Assembly (NCBI GenBank): GCA_936450465.1
Contig: OW388294.1
Location: forward strand, 69,412,075-69,476,074
Reading direction: 5' to 3'
DNA length: 64,000 nt
Source: Gibbula magus
Lineage: Eukaryota; Mollusca; Gastropoda; Trochida; Trochidae
Part shown: positions 60,091 through 64,000 of the stretch, piece by piece
Position numbering within the stretch: position 1 is the first letter of the stretch
Layout of the letters: each line of letters begins with the position of its first letter
Notes under the pieces: model-generated
Told to the model about the DNA's origin: nothing
Seen by the model: only the letters and a program-made list of their open reading frames with translations
The model's database searches: none
Made by a program: the position numbers and the translations under genes

Positions 60091-60309
60091 TCATAATGTA
60101 TATTCATAGCCATGTTGGAGACAAATCTTCAGTTCGTGTGCAGATGATACGGATACTACGTCTGAGGTAACTATATCTTCCTTGGGTGTCACTGATGTCG
60201 TGGCTGGCTTCACGTCGATAAAGAAGTTAACGTTGAGATGCTCCTGAAGCCATCTTGAAACCTTTCTTGTTGAACGTTGTCCCGAAATGGTGGTGTTTGA
60301 TTTTTCCAT
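60091..60309 (-). CDS. Gene B copy 18 (72 aa)
   Basis: Open, consensus protein. TATA box at 60389-60396. Confidence 0.75.
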   Translation of the reverse strand: MEKSNTTISGQRSTRKVSRWLQEHLNVNFFIDVKPATTSVTPKEDIVTSDVVSVSSAHELKICLQHGYEYTL

Positions 60310-60920
60310 CTGGAAGTCAGGGAGGTAAGAACTTTCTGGATTGAGCTCTGTTAAGAGTTGTAACTGAAATTTACTAAGGTTGGACCTTCTTATATACTAG
60401 TCTAATGGATAATGGAGAGTTGTTAAGGTAGAGAACCCTTTCTACTTTTTACATCAAAGGGAACTATCATCACCCTCATTAAATAGTGTGTTCTTTAGCA
60501 TTAAGAATGTTTTGTTGTTATTTTCAGAAGTTCAAGAAACATGAAAAGCTTTCGCCTGAAATTACTTAAGCAAATATAAGGATAAAAGTGTACACTATCA
60601 AACAAAGGAGAAGATAATTGGAATGTGTTTCTACAATGGCCAGCTGTATCTCTTCACCCATTTCAAAGAATATGTTTAGCTCAATTTTCGATGTAGTGAA
60701 TTAATGTGGATATTTGTAAAGAGAGTAATGTGGATTTTCTCATTACTTAAACTACCGTTATTTTATTCACATTCTGAAAGAATATCATAAAAACAAAACT
60801 CGCTTCTTGTATTTGACGTTTTTTTTATTATTAGAAACAACATAAAAGAGTAATAAAACACAACAATTGTAAACATAGTTGTAATGACATATTCAACACA
60901 TGCTACATTGAAGTCCGTCC

Positions 60921-61523
60921 TTAATGAATGTTCTCATCACTGAAGCCGACTCTTTTGGCATACTTTGCAGTACTTGGAGTTTTCTTTATTCTAGATCTGA
61001 TGGCCTTCCTCGTGATGCTACTTCTCTTAAAGTTGTTTCCTGAAGATACGTCCTCTGACAGCGATGTCAGCGAGGAGTTAAGCACAAGCTGTGCCTTTAG
61101 CTTCAGCTGACGTCCCCTAGAATGGAATTCGGCATCTTTACGTCTAATGGAGCTGACTCTCTTGTTCATCTGTATCAGACGATTCTGCAACACCTTTGTT
61201 CGTAGAGTAGGAGCTGATTTTTGTTGTGTTGTGTTGTTAGGTTCTTGGAGTAGTTCTTGTGCTTTTATCCTGAGCATTCGGCTCTTTTCTGCAAGTTCTT
61301 CATCTTTCTTGTGAAGCGGACTGCGTCGTTTTTTTATCATGAGGAGACGGTTGTTAAGGGCCTTGGTGCGTACTGCCCTTGTGGTGTGTGCAAGATTGCT
61401 GAAAAGACGTTTCTTTTGACAGCACTGGCAGTCGGAGTTGGCCACCGCGTGATCCTCTAACCAACTGAGAACCTTTCTTTTGGGTGTAGTTAAGTCATGG
61501 CAACTGAGACTGTTAGCATTCAT
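60921..61523 (-). CDS. Gene A copy, short form (200 aa)
   Basis: Open, Asn120, one silent change (CATGAGG near 61339). The spacer to its left lacks one A (60600 region), making this unit 2923 bp. TATA box at 61597-61604. Confidence 0.77.
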   Translation of the reverse strand: MNANSLSCHDLTTPKRKVLSWLEDHAVANSDCQCCQKKRLFSNLAHTTRAVRTKALNNRLLMIKKRRSPLHKKDEELAEKSRMLRIKAQELLQEPNNTTQQKSAPTLRTKVLQNRLIQMNKRVSSIRRKDAEFHSRGRQLKLKAQLVLNSSLTSLSEDVSSGNNFKRSSITRKAIRSRIKKTPSTAKYAKRVGFSDENIH

Positions 61524-63013
61524 ATTACTCGTATTGATATCCTGACGTTCGTGACAAGAGTTGAGTGAGAGTTGTAATGGTGAACACAACTCACCTCTTT
61601 TATACCAGGTGGTCTATGTTTCTTGCCTAATTACTAATTACGCTTCATAGAGGCCTCAATTGAGACTGGGCAAAGATCTTTTCAATTCCAGAGAGTGGTT
61701 ATCCTATTATTCAATTGCATCAATCAAAACATCTTACTAATTACTCATCCAGCAGCAAGTTTGTTATTTGCAATCAATTATACTTCAAAGACTTGAGCAA
61801 TCAACCTGTCACAACAACCAATTGAAATTAACCCAGTCATTTATGACTAAATCCTCCTTGGTTGAAAAGCACATACTTTTCTAAGTAATTGGTAATATTT
61901 GTCAATCGTTTTTAACTGTATGATCTGTGTATTTCACGAAATCCCTAGTTTACACATGAAACCAGTCATATTCATTATATTTCACTGATAACACACTGTC
62001 TTAACGGGTAGGACGTGAGGAAGTTGTTATCCTGAAAAAGAATTTGCTCATGTATTCTGCTTCTAAATGTGTTTTAAGGGTAAATACCTCAGAAATGCAT
62101 ATTTGTACAGTTGAATTGTACTGTAAAGGAATTTTCTCATGTATTCAACTTCTAAATGCCCTTTAAGGGCAAATATCTAAGAAATACATGTTTGTACATT
62201 TGATTTGTGCTGTAGAATTTGTATCAGTAAAATATGGTAACCTTTAAGGGACACCTTTTTTGGACGTCTTTGGCACTTTTGCACATGTCTTTTTAATCTT
62301 TTAATTATGAATCCTAATGACTAAATCACCAATGTATACAGACAAAATACTCAAAATACATATATTATTTTAACATTTGAGAACCAAGTTTTAATCAGTA
62401 GTAGACCAAATTAATTGCTATCTCTTTCAATCGAGAACATATTGTAATTGAACATTGATGCCATTTCTAACTATCTTATAAATGTATGTTGTACTTATAA
62501 GTAAACATTATGTATGTGAAGAAATTGCACATACTCTTCATTCTTTAGTTGATCAGGAAACATATATTAATACATTCTTAACATGTGAATGTGTGATCTT
62601 TTAAGGGCATTATACAAGTCGCATACATAAGAACAGGAGGATTATTTTTGGATAACAACTTTTTAAATTTGGAAATACACAACTTTTCTGAGTATATACT
62701 CAGTCCTTCAATAGGGTAGATTTGTAGGAAAATAACAAAATGAGATACATTAACATAGCAAACAAAACAATGGTGAGGAAAATCTTTCTGTTCCAACGTG
62801 AATGCCTATTTTGATCCATTCCCAAATTATATGAATAAAACAAAAGGCAACAATGTATTCAGCACATTTATTTTTCAAGTAATAACCACAGTAACATTTC
62901 TTATAACGTGACCAATTAGTTGTTAAATTATGTTCTTGTAGCATGAACGCCATACATGAAACATCCCCAATAGCACAACATTCTACTACTGGTTACCAAC
63001 AACATTGCCCTTG

Positions 63014-63232
63014 TCATAATGTATATTCATAGCCATGTTGGAGACAAATCTTCAGTTCGTGTGCAGATGATACGGATACTACGTCTGAGGTAACTATATC
63101 TTCCTTGGGTGTCACTGATGTCGTGGCTGGCTTCACGGCGATAAAGAAGTTAACGTTGAGATGCTCCTGAAGCCATCTTGAAACCTTTCTTGTTGAACGT
63201 TGTCCCGTAATGGTGGTGTTTGATTTTTCCAT
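63014..63232 (-). CDS. Gene B copy 19 (72 aa)
   Basis: Open, with two protein changes, Ser9Thr and Asp32Ala, the most of any copy. TATA box at 63312-63319. Confidence 0.73.
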   Translation of the reverse strand: MEKSNTTITGQRSTRKVSRWLQEHLNVNFFIAVKPATTSVTPKEDIVTSDVVSVSSAHELKICLQHGYEYTL

Positions 63233-63815
63233 CTGGAAGTCAGGGAGGTAAGAACTTTCTGGATTGAGCTCTGTTAAGAGTTGTAACTGAAATTTACTAA
63301 GGTTGGACCTTCTTATATACTAGTCTAATGGATAATGGAGAGTTGTTAAGGTAGAGAACCCTTTCTACTTTTTACATCAAAGGGAACTATCATCACCCTC
63401 ATTAAATAGTGTGTTCTTTAGCATTAAGAATGTTTTGTTGTTATTTTCAGAAGTTCAAGAAACATGAAAAGCTTTCGCCTGAAATTACTTAAGCAAATAT
63501 AAGGATAAAAGTGTACACTATCAAAACAAAGGAGAAGATAATTGGAATGTGTTTCTACAATGGCCAGCTGTATCTCTTCACCCATTTCAAAGAATATGTT
63601 TAGCTCAATTATCGATGTAGTGAATTAATGTGGGTATTTGTAAAGAGAGTAATGTGGATTTTCTCATTACTTAAACTACCGTTATTTTATTCACATTCTG
63701 AAAGAATATCATAAAAACAAAACTCGCTTCTTGTATTTGACGTTTTTTTATTATTAGAAACAACATAAAAGAGTAATAAAACACAACAATTGTAAACATA
63801 GTTGTAATGACATAT

Positions 63816-64000
63816 TCAACACATGCTACATTGAAGTCCGTCCTTAATGAATGTTCTCATCACTGAAGCCGACTCTTTTGGCATACTTTGCAGAGAAAGA
63901 GAGGACCTTGGAGTTTTCTTTATTCTAGATCTGATGGCCTTCCTCGTGATGCTACTTCTCTTAAAGTTGTTTCCTGAAGATACGTCCTCTGACAGCGATG
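63816..64000 (-). CDS. Gene A copy, long form, cut by right window edge
   Basis: The C-terminal 60 or so codons are visible and carry the long-form sequence (CAGAGAAAGAGAGGAC on the plus strand). The array therefore continues to the right. Its poly(A) region has one T fewer than other units. Confidence 0.8.
   Translation of the reverse strand, partial: SLSEDVSSGNNFKRSSITRKAIRSRIKKTPRSSLSLQSMPKESASVMRTFIKDGLQCSMC

Larger units (their letters stand above)
3029..64000 (-). repeat. Macrosatellite-like tandem array, unit about 2.93 kb, two genes per unit
   Basis: The same unit repeats head to tail about 20 times, all in one orientation. Distances between equivalent points are 2923-2940 bp, mainly 2924 or 2935; the 11 bp step is the length difference in gene A. 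Copies differ by scattered single-base changes, so this is not one sequence pasted repeatedly. Order along the minus strand in each unit: gene A promoter, gene A, a spacer of about 430 bp, gene B promoter, gene B, then a spacer of about 1.25 kb to the next gene A promoter. The array enters from LINE-1 on the left and continues past the right edge. It is not rDNA, a histone cluster or a snRNA array. Confidence 0.96.

Noticed and set aside
3029..64000. Histone, rDNA, 5S or snRNA gene array
   Set aside because: Proteins do not match any histone, no histone 3' stem-loop is seen (GGCTCTTTTCTGC in gene A lacks the matching arm), and there is no rRNA or snRNA sequence.
3029..64000. CRISPR array
   Set aside because: The repeat is kilobases long with genes and without short repeats alternating with unique spacers; the DNA is eukaryotic.
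3029..64000. Array as a pure assembly artefact
   Set aside because: Units differ by many single changes, length classes, one nonsense and one frameshift copy, and insertions with clean duplications; local copy number could still be misassembled.

Overview
The window looks like AT-rich DNA from an animal genome, most likely a marine invertebrate and perhaps a mollusc (weak inference). The evidence is intronless genes with eukaryotic TATA boxes and AATAAA signals, two non-LTR retrotransposons of the kind that carry a gag-like ORF1 and an RNase H domain, and a TTAA-flanked DNA transposon. There is no operon, ribosome binding site or other bacterial signal.

Layout. Positions 1-3028 hold the 5' part of a LINE (LINE-1 here) on the minus strand: 5' leader, gag-like ORF1 with zinc knuckles, and the start of ORF2 with its endonuclease domain, which runs off the left edge. 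Positions 3029-64000 are one tandem array of a unit of about 2.93 kb, in a single orientation and still running at the right edge. It is interrupted by an 801 bp deletion scar (5532-5534), a 3284 bp TTAA-flanked DNA element (5756-9039), and a second, 5'-truncated LINE (LINE-2, 54145-57427) with a 10 bp target-site duplication.

Each unit carries two intronless genes on the minus strand, named gene A and gene B here. Gene A encodes a basic protein of 213 or 200 aa with two internal 56-residue-spaced repeats. Gene B encodes a 72 aa protein. Each has a TATA box, a likely start site about 30 bp downstream, a 5' leader of about 50-56 nt and an AATAAA signal. The proteins share an N-terminal motif, RKV-x2-WL-x(D/E)H, at the same position, and the two start-site regions share TTACAACTCT, so the genes look like ancient duplicates. 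I recognise neither family. In the window there are 17 complete gene A copies (16 open, one frameshifted) plus two partial copies, and 19 gene B copies (18 open, one with a premature stop).

Two observations stand out. First, the two LINEs have their 5' junctions 30 nt downstream of the first T of a TATA box, in two different genes and in the sense orientation. The host promoter would therefore start transcription at or next to the LINE 5' end. Second, gene A exists in two C-terminal versions set by an 11 bp length difference, and the versions are scattered along the array. This fits exchange and gene conversion between units. Array copies at the left edge are the most diverged and broken.
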